NCBI RefSeq assembly: GCF_004402215.1
Contig: NZ_SOEZ01000054.1
Span: 62,001-126,000, forward strand
DNA length: 64,000 nucleotides
Origin: Cryobacterium tagatosivorans
GTDB taxonomy: Bacteria; Actinomycetota; Actinomycetes; Actinomycetales; Microbacteriaceae
Direction of reading: 5' to 3'
Positions 52,416 through 61,806 of this stretch are shown piece by piece. The position numbers and the translations under genes are program-made. A model generated the notes under the pieces. That model ran no database searches. It was given only the letters and a program-made list of their open reading frames with translations, and was not told where the DNA came from. The stretch's first letter is position 1; the number at the start of each line of letters is the position of its first letter.

Positions 52416-53885
52416 ATGAGGGACGTCCTGGTCATCGGCGGGGGAGTGGCCGGACTGGTCGCTGCCCGGGCCGCCGCGCACGTCGGGCTCCGCGTCACCG
52501 TGCTCGAAGCCGCGGATGCCCCTGGCGGCGCCGTCGCCGCCCACGAGCTCGCCGGCCTGACCCTCGACAGCGGTGCCGAAAGCTTCGCCGTGCGGCGGAA
52601 CACGGTGGCCGAGTTCATCGACGGGCTGGGCCTGGCCGGCGAGGTCATCGCGCCGAACCCCGCGGGCGCGTGGCTCCACCTGCCCGCGATCGGGTCGGCT
52701 ACCGGGTCTGCCGCGGCGTCGGTGAGCGTGCCGCTGCCCCAGGCCGGCGTGCTCGGCATTCCGGGCTCCCCGCTGGCCGACGACGTGCGCCGCGTGATCG
52801 GCTGGGGCGGCGCCTGGCGCGCCTATCTCGACCGGCTCATGCCCGTGCTGAAGATCGGCCGCGAGCACAGCCTCGGCGACCTCGTGCGGAAACGGATGGG
52901 CCGCCGGGTGCTCGAACGGCTCGTCGAGCCCGTGGCGGGCGGGGTCTATTCGGCATCCGCCGCGGACCTCGAGATCGACGTGGTCGCCCCCGGCCTGAAC
53001 GCGGCGCTCACCACCACCGGCTCGCTCTCCGGGGCCGTGACCGCCATGCGCTCCGCGGCGCCGGCCGGCTCTGCCATCGGCGGGCTTCGCGGCGGGATGT
53101 CACGGCTCGTCGACGCGCTGCGCGCCGACCTCGACCTCTACGGCGTGGAGGTGCTGACCGGTTCGCCGGTCACCGCGCTCGAACGCACCGGCAGCGACCA
53201 GGAGCCGAGCTGGCGAGTGACCGTGGCCGCCGAGCCCGGAACCGCCGAGCCCGGATCGACGATGGAAGGCCGCTTCGTGATCATCGCGACCCCGGGCGCA
53301 CAGGCCCTCCGCCTGCTGGCCGGGGTGACGCCGGAAGCCGCGGCGCTCGCCTCGCTGGACTGGCCGGAGGCGACGGCCGTCGAACTCGCCACGATCGTCA
53401 TCGACGCGCCGGCCCTCGATGCGCACCCGCGCGGCACGGGCGTGCTCGTCGCGGTCGGCACCCCCGGCGTCACGGCGAAGGCGCTGACCCACGTGAGCGC
53501 GAAGTGGGCCTGGGTCGCCGAGGCCGCCGGCCCCGGACGGCACGTGCTGCGGCTGTCCTACGGCCGGGCCGGGCAGGACAGCCCCGTCGCCCGGCTGTCC
53601 GACGACGACTTCCAGGCCCTCGCCCTGCGCGACGCCTCGGCGCTCCTCGGCGTCGACCTGGATCCCGGAGCCGTGCGGGGGTTCGCCCGAACCCTCTGGG
53701 GTGACACCCTCTCGCCCGCGACGATCGGCGCCGCCGACCGCGTGCGCCGGGTTCGCGAGACGCTCGACGCGATCCCGGGGATCGACATCACCGGCGCCTG
53801 GCTGGCCGGAACGGGCCTGGCCTCCGTCATCCCGGATGCCCTCGCCGCGTCGACCCGCGTCCGGCACGCCGCGCTCGGCCTCTGA
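52416..53885 (+). CDS. hemG/cgoX: Protoporphyrinogen/coproporphyrinogen III oxidase
   Basis: The 489-residue FAD enzyme has the dinucleotide motif DVLVIGGGVAGLVAARAAA, VTVLEAADAPGGAV, GAESFAVRR, and the C-terminal FAD signature region ITGAWLAGTGLASVIPDAL. With ChdC and the CpfC-type ferrochelatase in the same operon, it most likely oxidises coproporphyrinogen III to coproporphyrin III. ATG 52416 has GGAAGG 7 nt upstream; ATG 52392 is in frame but lacks a ribosome-binding site. It follows hemE by 36 bp (12 bp with the other start). Confidence 0.92.
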   Translation: MRDVLVIGGGVAGLVAARAAAHVGLRVTVLEAADAPGGAVAAHELAGLTLDSGAESFAVRRNTVAEFIDGLGLAGEVIAPNPAGAWLHLPAIGSATGSAAASVSVPLPQAGVLGIPGSPLADDVRRVIGWGGAWRAYLDRLMPVLKIGREHSLGDLVRKRMGRRVLERLVEPVAGGVYSASAADLEIDVVAPGLNAALTTTGSLSGAVTAMRSAAPAGSAIGGLRGGMSRLVDALRADLDLYGVEVLTGSPVTALERTGSDQEPSWRVTVAAEPGTAEPGSTMEGRFVIIATPGAQALRLLAGVTPEAAALASLDWPEATAVELATIVIDAPALDAHPRGTGVLVAVGTPGVTAKALTHVSAKWAWVAEAAGPGRHVLRLSYGRAGQDSPVARLSDDDFQALALRDASALLGVDLDPGAVRGFARTLWGDTLSPATIGAADRVRRVRETLDAIPGIDITGAWLAGTGLASVIPDALAASTRVRHAALGL

Positions 53886-53977
53886 CCGGGCATTGATCTC
53901 CTTCGCACGCCACGCTCGCCGGGCTGGACAAGCGGGATACGCTGGTGCACACGTGCAAGTCGACGAATGGAGTGACA

Positions 53978-54445
53978 ATGCGGGGAAAGCTTCTGTTCAT
54001 CACCGGTGGACTGGTCGGATACGTGCTGGGCGCGCGCGCTGGGCGCAAGCGCTACGAGCAGATCACCGCGTCGGCGAAGGAGCTGTGGAACGCGCCGCCG
54101 GTCCAGCGTCGGGTCACCGAGGTGCGCGATTTCGCCCTCGAGGCCGTCGGCGATGTGCCGGCCGTGCTGTTCGAAGCCGGCAAGAAGGCGTTCGCGTCCG
54201 TCCAGGGCAAGGTCCAGGACAAGGTCCAGGGCAAGGTCCAGACCAAGGTCCAGGACACGTCCGCCAGGCCGGCCCCGGCCGAGTCGGCCTCCGCGGCCCG
54301 CACCGCCGCCGCGGTCAAGGTTGCCAAGGGCAGCGCCACAACGAGCGCCAAGTCCCGCCCGGCGAAGTCGACCGCCAAGCCGGCCGAGTCGGCTGCGAAG
54401 CCGGCAGCGGCCGCTACCGACTCGTCCGAACCGACCGCCAACTAG
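53978..54445 (+). CDS. Small protein with glycine motif and Lys/Ala-rich tail
   Basis: The 155-residue protein starts MRGKLLFITGGLVGYVLGARAGRKRYEQI, a hydrophobic N terminus of the YtxH/GAR type with one likely membrane or re-entrant helix and the GARAGRKRYE box. The C-terminal half is a low-complexity tail of KVQ repeats (GKVQDKVQGKVQTKVQD, encoded by 12-bp tandem repeats at 54200-54256) and AK/SA-rich sequence. GGAG precedes the ATG. It lies inside the haem operon before the holin-X and DUF3618 genes. A role in envelope stress or structure is possible but unproven. Confidence 0.75.
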   Translation: MRGKLLFITGGLVGYVLGARAGRKRYEQITASAKELWNAPPVQRRVTEVRDFALEAVGDVPAVLFEAGKKAFASVQGKVQDKVQGKVQTKVQDTSARPAPAESASAARTAAAVKVAKGSATTSAKSRPAKSTAKPAESAAKPAAAATDSSEPTAN

Positions 54446-54471
54446 CCGCCGCAGGCGAGGGAGGGAGTTCC

Positions 54472-54888
54472 ATGAACACCAGTGGATTCAACCCGAAGAC
54501 GAAGCAGTCAGTGTTCACCCTGATCGGGGAGCTGCCCGGCCAGGTCAGCAACCTGGTCAAGGCGGAACTCGCGGCCTTCAAGGCCGAGATGGCCGGCAAG
54601 GCCAAAAACGTCGGCATCGGCGTCGGGCTCTTCGCCGTGGCGGGCGTCTTCGCGTTCTTCGCGACCGGCCTGCTGGTCGCGCTCGCGGTGATCGCCCTCG
54701 CCCTCGTCCTGCCCCTCTGGCTGGCCGCCCTGATCGTCTTCGTTGCCCTCCTGCTGGTCGCCGCGATCCTTGTCCTGATCGGCGTGAACCGGGTCAAGGC
54801 GGGCACCGCGAGCAATCCGGAGGGCGTGACCGCGAGCATCCGAGCCGACGTTGACGCACTGAAGGGACTTGGCGACTATGAGCACTGA
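54472..54888 (+). CDS. Actinobacterial holin-X / phage holin family protein
   Basis: The 138-residue protein has an amphipathic N-terminal helix (SVFTLIGELPGQVSNLVKAELAAFKAEMAGKAKN in sections) and two hydrophobic helices (GIGVGLFAVAGVFAFFATGLLVAL; LPLWLAALIVFVALLLVAAILVLIG). This matches the actinobacterial putative holin-X (PF07332) family, which despite its name is chromosomal and not tied to prophages here. GAGGGAG precedes the ATG. Its end overlaps the start of the DUF3618 gene. Confidence 0.85.
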   Translation: MNTSGFNPKTKQSVFTLIGELPGQVSNLVKAELAAFKAEMAGKAKNVGIGVGLFAVAGVFAFFATGLLVALAVIALALVLPLWLAALIVFVALLLVAAILVLIGVNRVKAGTASNPEGVTASIRADVDALKGLGDYEH

Positions 54889-55159
54889 GCCGAAGACCAT
54901 CCCGGCCCCGGCCCGCGGCATGACCGAGTTGCGCGCCGAGGCCGCGCGTGCTCGCGTCGAGCTGGCGTCGACGCTGGACGCGCTCGAGTACAAGGCCAAC
55001 GTTCCCAAGCGGCTGCACCACGCCCGGCAGGAGCTGACCGAGCGCCTCCGCAAATTGGGCGACGACAACCCGGCGGCGCTGCTCGGCATTGCCGCTGTCG
55101 CCGCCGCCGTGGCCGGAACGGTGGTCTGGCTCGGGGCCAGGCGGGTGCTCCAGCGCTGA
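54878..55159 (+). CDS. DUF3618 family membrane protein
   Basis: The 93-residue protein has an N-terminal charged helix (LRAEAARARVELASTLDALEYKANVPKRL) and one C-terminal membrane helix (AALLGIAAVAAAVAGTVVWLGARR). This is the DUF3618 layout, commonly paired with the holin-X family gene in actinobacteria. It overlaps the holin-X gene by 11 bp. Function unknown; the pair probably acts together at the membrane. Confidence 0.85.
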   Translation: MSTEPKTIPAPARGMTELRAEAARARVELASTLDALEYKANVPKRLHHARQELTERLRKLGDDNPAALLGIAAVAAAVAGTVVWLGARRVLQR

Positions 55160-55202
55160 CCTGCTTTTGGCTCTGGCCGCAAAGCGGTAGAGACTAGTAG
55201 TT

Positions 55203-55961
55203 ATGACTCACCCGGCTGCCGGAGAGGCAGTAGACACGACCCAGCCCGCCACCCCCACCCACACCGAGAGCGACGCCCCCGAGGCTTCGCCGCAGGGGTT
55301 CACCCTGTTCGCGGTGCTGCGGAAGGATCCGGGCAACCCTGACGACCTCGACGGCCGCGATGTTCCGCATGCCGTGAACGAGCTCGACGACGTGATCGCG
55401 CTGGTCGAGGCCGAGGGCGTGACCGTGCGCGGCTTCTACGACGTGTCCGGCCTGCGCGCCGACGCCGACGTGATGATCTGGACACACGCGCCCGAGGCCG
55501 AGACCCTGCAGTGGGCGCACCGGGAACTGCGTCGCACCCGTCTGCTCAAGAGCCTGCTTCCCACCTGGAATGCCATGGGCGTGCACCGCGACGCCGAGTT
55601 CAACAAGAGCCACGTGCCCGGTTTCCTGCGCGGCGTCGAGCCCAAGGGCTGGATGACCGTCTACCCGTTCGTGCGCAGCTACGAGTGGTACCTCCTGCCG
55701 GAGGCCGAGCGCAGCAAGATGCTCGCCGACCACGGCCGCAAGGGCGCGGCCTTCCGCGGCGCGATCGCCAACACCGTGTCCGCCTTCGCGCTCGGTGACT
55801 ACGAGTGGCTGCTGCCGATCGAGTCCGACGAGCTGACCGAGCTGGTCGACCTGATGCGGGAGCTGCGCAACACCGAGGCGCGCCGTCACGTCCGCGAGGA
55901 AGTCCCGTTCTACACCGGCCGCCGGATCACCACCGCCGAACTCGTCGAGGTGCTGCAGTAG
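55203..55961 (+). CDS. chdC: Coprohaem decarboxylase (HemQ/ChdC)
   Basis: ChdC decarboxylates coprohaem to haem b using H2O2, the last step of the coproporphyrin route. The 252-residue chlorite-dismutase-fold protein has FTLFAVLRKDPG, GFYDVSGLRADADVMIWTHAP, MTVYPFVRSYEWYLLP (including the catalytic Tyr region) and MLADHGRKGAAF (proximal His). A 30-residue Thr/Pro-rich N-terminal extension is dispensable in homologues. It overlaps cpfC by one base (TAGTG). Confidence 0.95.
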   Translation: MTHPAAGEAVDTTQPATPTHTESDAPEASPQGFTLFAVLRKDPGNPDDLDGRDVPHAVNELDDVIALVEAEGVTVRGFYDVSGLRADADVMIWTHAPEAETLQWAHRELRRTRLLKSLLPTWNAMGVHRDAEFNKSHVPGFLRGVEPKGWMTVYPFVRSYEWYLLPEAERSKMLADHGRKGAAFRGAIANTVSAFALGDYEWLLPIESDELTELVDLMRELRNTEARRHVREEVPFYTGRRITTAELVEVLQ

Positions 55962-57109
55962 TGACCGCTTACGACGCCATTTTGCTCGCCGGGTTCGGCG
56001 GGCCGGAGGGCCAGGACGACGTCATCCCGTTCCTGCGCAATGTCACCCGTGGCCGCGGCATCCCCGAGGAACGCCTCGAAGAGGTGGCAAAGCACTACCG
56101 GCACTTCGGCGGGATCAGCCCGATCAACAACCAGAACCGCGTGCTCAAGGCCGCGCTCGAGGCCGAGTTCGCGCGCCGCGGGGTCGACCTGCCGGTGCTC
56201 TGGGGCAACCGCAACTGGGACCCGTACCTGCGCGACGTGATCGCCGAGGCGCACGCCAACGGCCACAGCCGCCTGCTGGCGATCGCCACCAGCGCCTACA
56301 GCTCCTACTCCGGCTGCCGCCAGTACCGCGAGGACTTCGCGGAGGCGCTGTCCGCGACCGGGCTCGAGGGCAAGGTGCAGATCGACAAGGTGCGCCAGTT
56401 CTTCGACCACCCCGGATTCGTCACTCCGTTCATCACGGGCGTCCGCAAGGGCCTCGCGGATGTCGCGGCGGCCGTCCCCGGCATCAACCTCGTCACCGAG
56501 GTGGAGGTGCTGTTCTCCACCCACTCGATCCCGATGACGGATGCCGCCAGGAGCGGTCCGGCCGAGCGCGGCTTCGGCGAGGGTGGCGCCTACGCGGCAC
56601 AGCACCTGGCCGTCGCGCACGCCATCATGGCCGGCACCGCGGCGCCGACGCCCGCCTCGGCGACCGGGCCTGCACCGGCGACCGGGCCTGTCGAGACCCC
56701 CTGGCAACTCGTCTACCAGTCCCGCAGCGGCCCGCCGAGCATGCCGTGGCTCGAGCCCGACATCAACGACGCCATCGCCCTGCTGCCGGCCCGGGGCATC
56801 CGTGCCGTGGTCATCGTGCCGCTCGGTTTCGTCAGCGACCACATGGAGGTCATGTGGGACCTCGACAACGAGGCCACCGAGTCCGCCGCGGAACACGGGC
56901 TGTTTTCGGTGCGCGTGCCCACGCCCGGCGTCGACCCCGCCTTCGTCAGCGGGCTGGTCGACCTCGTGCTCGAGCGGCTGAACGACACCCCGGAGGCCGA
57001 GCGCCCCGCGCTGACCGAGCTGGGCCCGTGGTACGACGTGTGCCGCCCGGGCTGCTGCGAGAACGTGCGGCTCGGCTTCAAGCCCGCCGTCGCGGGGATG
57101 GCACCGTGA
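55961..57109 (+). CDS. cpfC/hemH: Coproporphyrin ferrochelatase
   Basis: The enzyme inserts iron into coproporphyrin III. The 382-residue protein starts VTAYDAILLAGFGGPEGQDDVIPFL and has HYRHFGGISPINNQN, ATSAYSSYSGCRQYRED, FSTHSIPMTD, and VSDHMEVMWDLDNEA with the metal-site His and Glu. CRPGCCEN near the C terminus, with an upstream cysteine, fits the [2Fe-2S] cluster of actinobacterial ferrochelatases. A Pro/Ala/Thr-rich insert (APTPASATGPAPATGP) is encoded by a near-duplicated 15-bp repeat at 56658-56690. It overlaps hemC by 4 bp. Confidence 0.94.
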   Translation: MTAYDAILLAGFGGPEGQDDVIPFLRNVTRGRGIPEERLEEVAKHYRHFGGISPINNQNRVLKAALEAEFARRGVDLPVLWGNRNWDPYLRDVIAEAHANGHSRLLAIATSAYSSYSGCRQYREDFAEALSATGLEGKVQIDKVRQFFDHPGFVTPFITGVRKGLADVAAAVPGINLVTEVEVLFSTHSIPMTDAARSGPAERGFGEGGAYAAQHLAVAHAIMAGTAAPTPASATGPAPATGPVETPWQLVYQSRSGPPSMPWLEPDINDAIALLPARGIRAVVIVPLGFVSDHMEVMWDLDNEATESAAEHGLFSVRVPTPGVDPAFVSGLVDLVLERLNDTPEAERPALTELGPWYDVCRPGCCENVRLGFKPAVAGMAP

Positions 57110-58062
57110 GCGCCGTGATCCGCGTCGGAACGCGCGGCAGCGCCCTCGCCCTCGCCCAGACCACCGCGGTCGCCAACCGGATCGGGGCCCTGGCCGGGGT
57201 CCCGGTGGAGATCATCCCGATCACCACGCATGGTGACACCAGCCGCGAGTCCCTGTCCAGCCTTGGGGGCACCGGCGTGTTCGCCAGCGCCCTCCGGGAG
57301 TCGCTGCTCGCCGGCGACTGCGACCTCATCGTGCACTCGCTGAAGGACCTGCCCACCGGCGCGCACCCGGGCCTCGTCATCGGCGCGACGCCGAAACGCG
57401 CGGATGCCCGTGACGCGCTCTGCGCCCGCGACGGCCTCACCCTCGCCACCCTGCCGGAGGGCGCCAGGGTCGGCACCGGCTCGCCGCGCCGCGCCGCGCA
57501 GCTTCGCTCGCTACGGCCCGACCTCGAGGTCGTGGACATCCGCGGCAACGTCGACACCCGGCTTGCCCGGGTCGCCCAGGGTGACCTCGACGCCGTCGTG
57601 CTCGCCGCCGCGGGCCTCGGCCGGCTGGGCCGCCTCGACGCGCTCGCCCCCGAGCTCCTCGAACTGTCGGCGTGGCCGACCGCCCCCGGCCAGGGTGCGC
57701 TCGCCATCGAGGTCCGGCAGGACCAGGCCGACCGCCGGCTCGCCGAAGCCCTCGCCGCGATCAACCACGGCGGGACCCAGGCAACGACGACCGCCGAACG
57801 GCTCGTGCTCGCCCACCTCGAGGCCGGCTGCGCCGCGCCGATCGGCGCGACGGCCGTGGTCGACGACGGGCTGCTCTTCCTCACCGCCACCGTCTACAGC
57901 CCCGACGGCACCCGCAAGGTCACCAGTTCCCACGCGGCGACCCCGGAGTCCCACTCTGCCCGGCACCTCGTCGAGGCCGCGGAAGACGTGGCCGAACGGG
58001 CCGCGCGCGAACTGCTGGCCGGCGGCGCGGCCGACTTCGCTCCGCTGAAGGTGACCTCATGA
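57106..58062 (+). CDS. hemC: Porphobilinogen deaminase (hydroxymethylbilane synthase)
   Basis: HemC polymerises four porphobilinogens. The 318-residue protein has IRVGTRGSALALAQT, HSLKDLPTGAHPGL, GTGSPRRAAQLRSLRPDL, DIRGNVDTRL, and the dipyrromethane-cofactor cysteine in HLEAGCAAPIGATA. Start GTG 57106 overlaps the cpfC stop; GTG 57115 is an alternative. Its end overlaps hemD (ATGA). Confidence 0.95.
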   Translation: MSAVIRVGTRGSALALAQTTAVANRIGALAGVPVEIIPITTHGDTSRESLSSLGGTGVFASALRESLLAGDCDLIVHSLKDLPTGAHPGLVIGATPKRADARDALCARDGLTLATLPEGARVGTGSPRRAAQLRSLRPDLEVVDIRGNVDTRLARVAQGDLDAVVLAAAGLGRLGRLDALAPELLELSAWPTAPGQGALAIEVRQDQADRRLAEALAAINHGGTQATTTAERLVLAHLEAGCAAPIGATAVVDDGLLFLTATVYSPDGTRKVTSSHAATPESHSARHLVEAAEDVAERAARELLAGGAADFAPLKVTS

Positions 58063-58853
58063 CCACCAGCCACCACCCGACCCGGCCGATCGAGACCAAG
58101 CCCCTCGTGGGCTGGCGAGTCCTCGTCCCCCGGGGCGGCCCGTGGGGCGACCAGGTCGCGGCCAAGCTGCGCGCCCAGGGCGCCCAGCCGATCGTCGCGC
58201 CGATGATCAACTTCGCCCCGACCGACGACGCGCCGGCCCTCGACGCGGCCCTGGCCCGGCTCGCCGCCGGCGGCTTCGACTGGATGACCGTCACGAGCGC
58301 CACGACGGTCGACGTGCTCACCTCCCACCGTGCGGTCGTCGCCGCCGGCACGAGGATCGCGGCCGTCGGCGAGACGACGGCTGCCGCGCTCGTCGCCGCC
58401 GGCTACCGGGTGGACATCGTCCCGTCCGAGGACAACTCGGCCCGCGGCCTGCTCGAGGAGTGGGAGGCGGCCACCAACGGCGTCATCCCGCTGCGCGTGC
58501 TCACCCTGCGCTCCGAAATCGCCAAGCCGCTGCTCAGCGAGGGGCTCCGCCGCGTCGGCCACGACGTCGAATCGGTGGTGGCCTACCGCACGATCGGGGT
58601 GCCGGTCGATGAACGCGTCCGGGAGGATGTGGCGGCCGGCCGGGTGCGGGCGCTGCTCGTGACATCCGGAAGCGTGGCCCAGCAGGTCCAGGAGCAGCTC
58701 GGCCCGGTCCCGGAGGCAACCCTGGTCGCCTGCATCGGCCCGCGCACCGCGAAGGATGCCGCGGCGGTGGGCCTCCGGGTCGACGTCGTCGCCCGGGAGC
58801 GCAGCACCGAGTCCCTCATCGAGGCGCTCGTCCAGGCCGCCCTCTCCCACTAA
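58059..58853 (+). CDS. hemD: Uroporphyrinogen III synthase
   Basis: HemD closes and inverts the last ring of hydroxymethylbilane. The 264-residue protein has a low-conservation two-domain fold, with WRVLVPRGGPWGDQVAAKL, FDWMTVTSATTVDVL, IAAVGETTAAALVAAG and ALLVTSGSVAQQV...CIGPRTAKDAAAVGL, as in the family. It starts inside the hemC stop codon. A family A hairpin lies between hemD and hemB. Confidence 0.92.
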   Translation: MTTSHHPTRPIETKPLVGWRVLVPRGGPWGDQVAAKLRAQGAQPIVAPMINFAPTDDAPALDAALARLAAGGFDWMTVTSATTVDVLTSHRAVVAAGTRIAAVGETTAAALVAAGYRVDIVPSEDNSARGLLEEWEAATNGVIPLRVLTLRSEIAKPLLSEGLRRVGHDVESVVAYRTIGVPVDERVREDVAAGRVRALLVTSGSVAQQVQEQLGPVPEATLVACIGPRTAKDAAAVGLRVDVVARERSTESLIEALVQAALSH

Positions 58854-58892
58854 CCCCGCCCGCCCCGCCCCGCGCCGCCCCCAAGCCCACCT

Positions 58893-58955
58893 CGCCGAAC
58901 TGTGAGTTTGGCACCTTCCCGGCGCCCGCGAAGGTGCCAAACTCACAGTTCGGCG
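58893..58955. repeat. Long inverted repeat, family A copy 3
   Basis: Arms 58893-58918 and 58930-58955 are exact complements over 26 bp around an 11-nt loop (CCGGCGCCCGC). It lies within the haem operon, 39 bp after hemD and 24 bp before hemB, the only sizeable gap between chdC and hemL. Confidence 0.85.
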
Positions 58956-58979
58956 GATGGGGCGACGTAGGGTTGAGGG

Positions 58980-59969
58980 GTGATCACTCCCGTCATTCGC
59001 CCGCGACGCCTGCGCTCCACCCCCGCACTGCGTCGCCTGGCCAGCGAAACCCGACTCCACCCCGCCGACCTCGTGCTCCCGATGTTCATCCGGGAGGGCA
59101 CAACCGAGCCGCTGCCAATCCGGTCGATGCCCGGAGTCGTGCAGCACAGCATCGACAGCGCCCGGCGCGCGGCAGCGGATGCCGCGGCCGCCGGCATCGG
59201 CGGAGTCATGCTGTTCGGCGTGCCCGAGAAGCGCGACGCGATCGGCTCGGGGGCGACCGACCCCGACGGCATCCTCAATGTCGGCACCCGCGCCCTGGTT
59301 GCCGAGGTCGGCGACGCGCTCGTCGTGCAGACCGACCTGTGCCTCGACGAATTCACCGACCACGGCCACTGCGGGGTGCTCTCCGTCGATGGCAGCGTCG
59401 ACAACGACACCACCCTCGAGCGCTACCGCGAGATGGCCCTCGTCCAGGCCGCCTCCGGCTCGAAGCTTCTCGGCCTGAGCGGCATGATGGACGGCCAGGT
59501 CGCCGCGGTCCGCGACGCCCTGGACCGGTCCGGCTTCGTCGACACCGTGGTGCTCGCCTACTCGGCCAAGTACGCGTCAGCCTTCTACGGCCCCTTCCGC
59601 GACGCCGTCGAGTCCACGCTCGAGGGCGACCGCCGCAGCTACCAGCTCGACCCGGCCAACCGCCGCGAGGGCGTGCGCGAGGCGCAGCTCGACATCGATG
59701 AGGGCGCCGACATCGTCATGGTCAAGCCCGCCGGCAGCTACCTCGACGTGCTCGCCGACGTCGCCGCGATGAGCAGCGTTCCCGTGTGGGCGTACCAGGT
59801 CTCCGGCGAATACGCCATGATCGAGGCCGCCGCGGCCAACGGCTGGATCGACCGCAAGCGCGCGGTCGCAGAGTCGATCCTCAGCATCCGACGGGCCGGC
59901 GCGGACGCCGTGCTCACCTACTGGGCCGTCGAACTGGCGACCTGGCTCAACGAGAGAGACGCCCGATGA
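58980..59969 (+). CDS. hemB: Delta-aminolevulinic acid dehydratase (porphobilinogen synthase)
   Basis: HemB condenses two 5-aminolevulinates. The 329-residue protein has [50 protein letters not shown] (metal-site region), Schiff-base lysines in [17 protein letters not shown] and [14 protein letters not shown], and [10 protein letters not shown]. Start GTG 58980 lies 24 bp after a family A hairpin. It overlaps hemL by 4 bp. Confidence 0.95.
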   Translation: MITPVIRPRRLRSTPALRRLASETRLHPADLVLPMFIREGTTEPLPIRSMPGVVQHSIDSARRAAADAAAAGIGGVMLFGVPEKRDAIGSGATDPDGILNVGTRALVAEVGDALVVQTDLCLDEFTDHGHCGVLSVDGSVDNDTTLERYREMALVQAASGSKLLGLSGMMDGQVAAVRDALDRSGFVDTVVLAYSAKYASAFYGPFRDAVESTLEGDRRSYQLDPANRREGVREAQLDIDEGADIVMVKPAGSYLDVLADVAAMSSVPVWAYQVSGEYAMIEAAAANGWIDRKRAVAESILSIRRAGADAVLTYWAVELATWLNERDAR

Positions 59970-61303
59970 CCCACAACGACGAGCTGTTCGCCCGCGCCCA
60001 GCGCTCCATCCCCGGTGGCGTCAACTCGCCCGTGCGCGCCTTCCGCTCCGTCGGCGGCACCCCGCTCTTCCTGGTCAAGGCCTCCGGGCCGTACGTCACC
60101 GACTCCGACGGGCGCGACTACGTCGACCTCGTCTGCTCGTGGGGTCCGGCGATCCTTGGCCACGCGCATCCGGACGTCGTCAAGGCGGTGCAGGATGCCG
60201 CGGCGCTCGGCCTCTCCTTCGGCGCCTCCACCCCGGCCGAAACGGAGCTCGCCGAGCTGGTCAAGGGCCGCGTCAGCGCGGTCGAGAAGCTGCGTCTGGT
60301 CTCCACCGGGACCGAAGCCACGATGACCGCAATCCGCCTGGCCCGGGGCTTCACCAATCGCGACCTGCTGATCAAGTTCGCCGGCCACTACCACGGCCAC
60401 TCCGACGGGCTGCTGGCCGAGGCCGGCTCGGGCCTGGCCACCCTCGCCCTGCCCGGCTCCGCCGGTGTGACGGCGGCCACCGCCGCGCAGACCCTCGTGC
60501 TGCCCTACAACGACATCGGCGCCGTGCGCGCCGCCTTCGCCAAGCACCCCGACCGGATCGCCGCGGTGATCACCGAGGCCGCCGCCGCGAACATGGGTGT
60601 CGTCGCCCCCGACCCCGGCTTCAACGCCGAACTGGCCGCGCTCGTGCACGGGCAGGGCGCGCTGCTCATCCTCGACGAGGTGCTGACCGGCTTCCGGGTC
60701 GGCCCGGCCGGGTACTGGGGCCTCGAGAACGCGGGCCTCGCTTCCGACGCGGAGGATCGCTACGCCCCCGACCTGTTCACCTACGGCAAGGTCATCGGCG
60801 GCGGGCTGCCGGTCGCGGCCCTCGGCGGGCGCGGCGACGTGATGGACCACCTCGCCCCGGCCGGCCCGGTCTACCAGGCGGGCACCCTGTCCGGGAACCC
60901 GGTGGCCGTTGCCGCCGGGATCGCGACCCTCAAAGCGGCCGACGCGGCCGTGTATGCGCGGCTCGACGCGGTCTCCGCGACCCTCTCCGACGCCGTCTCG
61001 GCGGCCTTCGCGGCCGAGGGCGTCGCCCACCGCGTGCAGCGGGCCGGCAACCTCTTCAGCTTCGTCTTCGGGGCGGAGGCGGTGAGAACGGCGCCGCGCA
61101 CCTACGCCGAGGTGCAACGCCAGGAGGCGTTCCGCTACGCCCCCTTCTTCCACTCGATGCTGGACTCCGGCGTTTCGCTGCCGCCGTCGGTGTTCGAGGC
61201 CTGGTTCGTCTCGGCCGCGCACGACGACACGGCCGTCGGGCGAATTCTCGACGCGCTCCCCGCCGCAGCGAAGGCCGCGGCCGCGGCGCGCCCGGCGGCC
61301 TGA
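59966..61303 (+). CDS. hemL: Glutamate-1-semialdehyde 2,1-aminomutase
   Basis: HemL makes 5-aminolevulinate from glutamate-1-semialdehyde with PLP. The 445-residue protein has [67 protein letters not shown], and the PLP-binding Lys in [16 protein letters not shown]. It is the last gene of the rightward haem operon; the 94 bp downstream show no strong terminator. Confidence 0.95.
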   Translation: MTHNDELFARAQRSIPGGVNSPVRAFRSVGGTPLFLVKASGPYVTDSDGRDYVDLVCSWGPAILGHAHPDVVKAVQDAAALGLSFGASTPAETELAELVKGRVSAVEKLRLVSTGTEATMTAIRLARGFTNRDLLIKFAGHYHGHSDGLLAEAGSGLATLALPGSAGVTAATAAQTLVLPYNDIGAVRAAFAKHPDRIAAVITEAAAANMGVVAPDPGFNAELAALVHGQGALLILDEVLTGFRVGPAGYWGLENAGLASDAEDRYAPDLFTYGKVIGGGLPVAALGGRGDVMDHLAPAGPVYQAGTLSGNPVAVAAGIATLKAADAAVYARLDAVSATLSDAVSAAFAAEGVAHRVQRAGNLFSFVFGAEAVRTAPRTYAEVQRQEAFRYAPFFHSMLDSGVSLPPSVFEAWFVSAAHDDTAVGRILDALPAAAKAAAAARPAA

Positions 61304-61397
61304 CGACGCGGGCGGCGAGCCCCGCCCTGGTCGGGCGTTACGGCTTTGTGAGCTTTCCACACGCGGAAACGTCCGGCGACCGGGCAGACTGGGGGGC

Positions 61398-61742
61398 ATG
61401 GCTTCCCTGCGCGTGCATCCTGACCGGCTGGAGATCCACCTGACCCCGGCGGAGAGGACGCTCGCCCTCCGGCGCGACGACATCGTCGTGCAACGGGACA
61501 ACATCCGCTCGGTAGCGATCACGGATGACCCGTGGATCTGGATCCGCGGAATCCGTGCCCCGGGGGTGGAGGTGCCCCTCGTCCTCGCGGTCGGCACGTG
61601 GAAGTTCCACGGCGGCAAGGACTTCCTCGCGATCAAGGGCAAGCGCCAGGCCGTCGTGATCGACCTCGTGGACGAGGAATTCGCCCGCGTCGTGCTCTCC
61701 ACCGGCCACGCCGTCGACCTGATCGCCTCGCTCAAGCTCTAG
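61398..61742 (+). CDS. Small hypothetical protein (PH-like)
   Basis: The 114-residue protein, SLRVHPDRLEIHLTPAERTLALRRDDIVVQRDNIRSV and so on, alternates hydrophobic and charged residues, suggesting an all-beta fold like a PH/GRAM domain, with GTWKFHGGKDFLAIKGKR near the middle. There is no membrane segment or signal peptide. I recognise no named family. It is 94 bp after hemL and convergent with the DUF1304 gene. Confidence 0.65.
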   Translation: MASLRVHPDRLEIHLTPAERTLALRRDDIVVQRDNIRSVAITDDPWIWIRGIRAPGVEVPLVLAVGTWKFHGGKDFLAIKGKRQAVVIDLVDEEFARVVLSTGHAVDLIASLKL

Positions 61743-61806
61743 CCCCGCCCACCCCCGCCGCCCGCCCCGCGTCCCGCGGCCGAGCCCCCGATGGTCGAGC
61801 CTGCGT

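Noticed and set aside
54472-54888. Holin-family gene taken as a sign of prophage
   Set aside because: No other phage gene is near, and the holin-X/DUF3618 pair is an ordinary chromosomal feature of actinobacteria.
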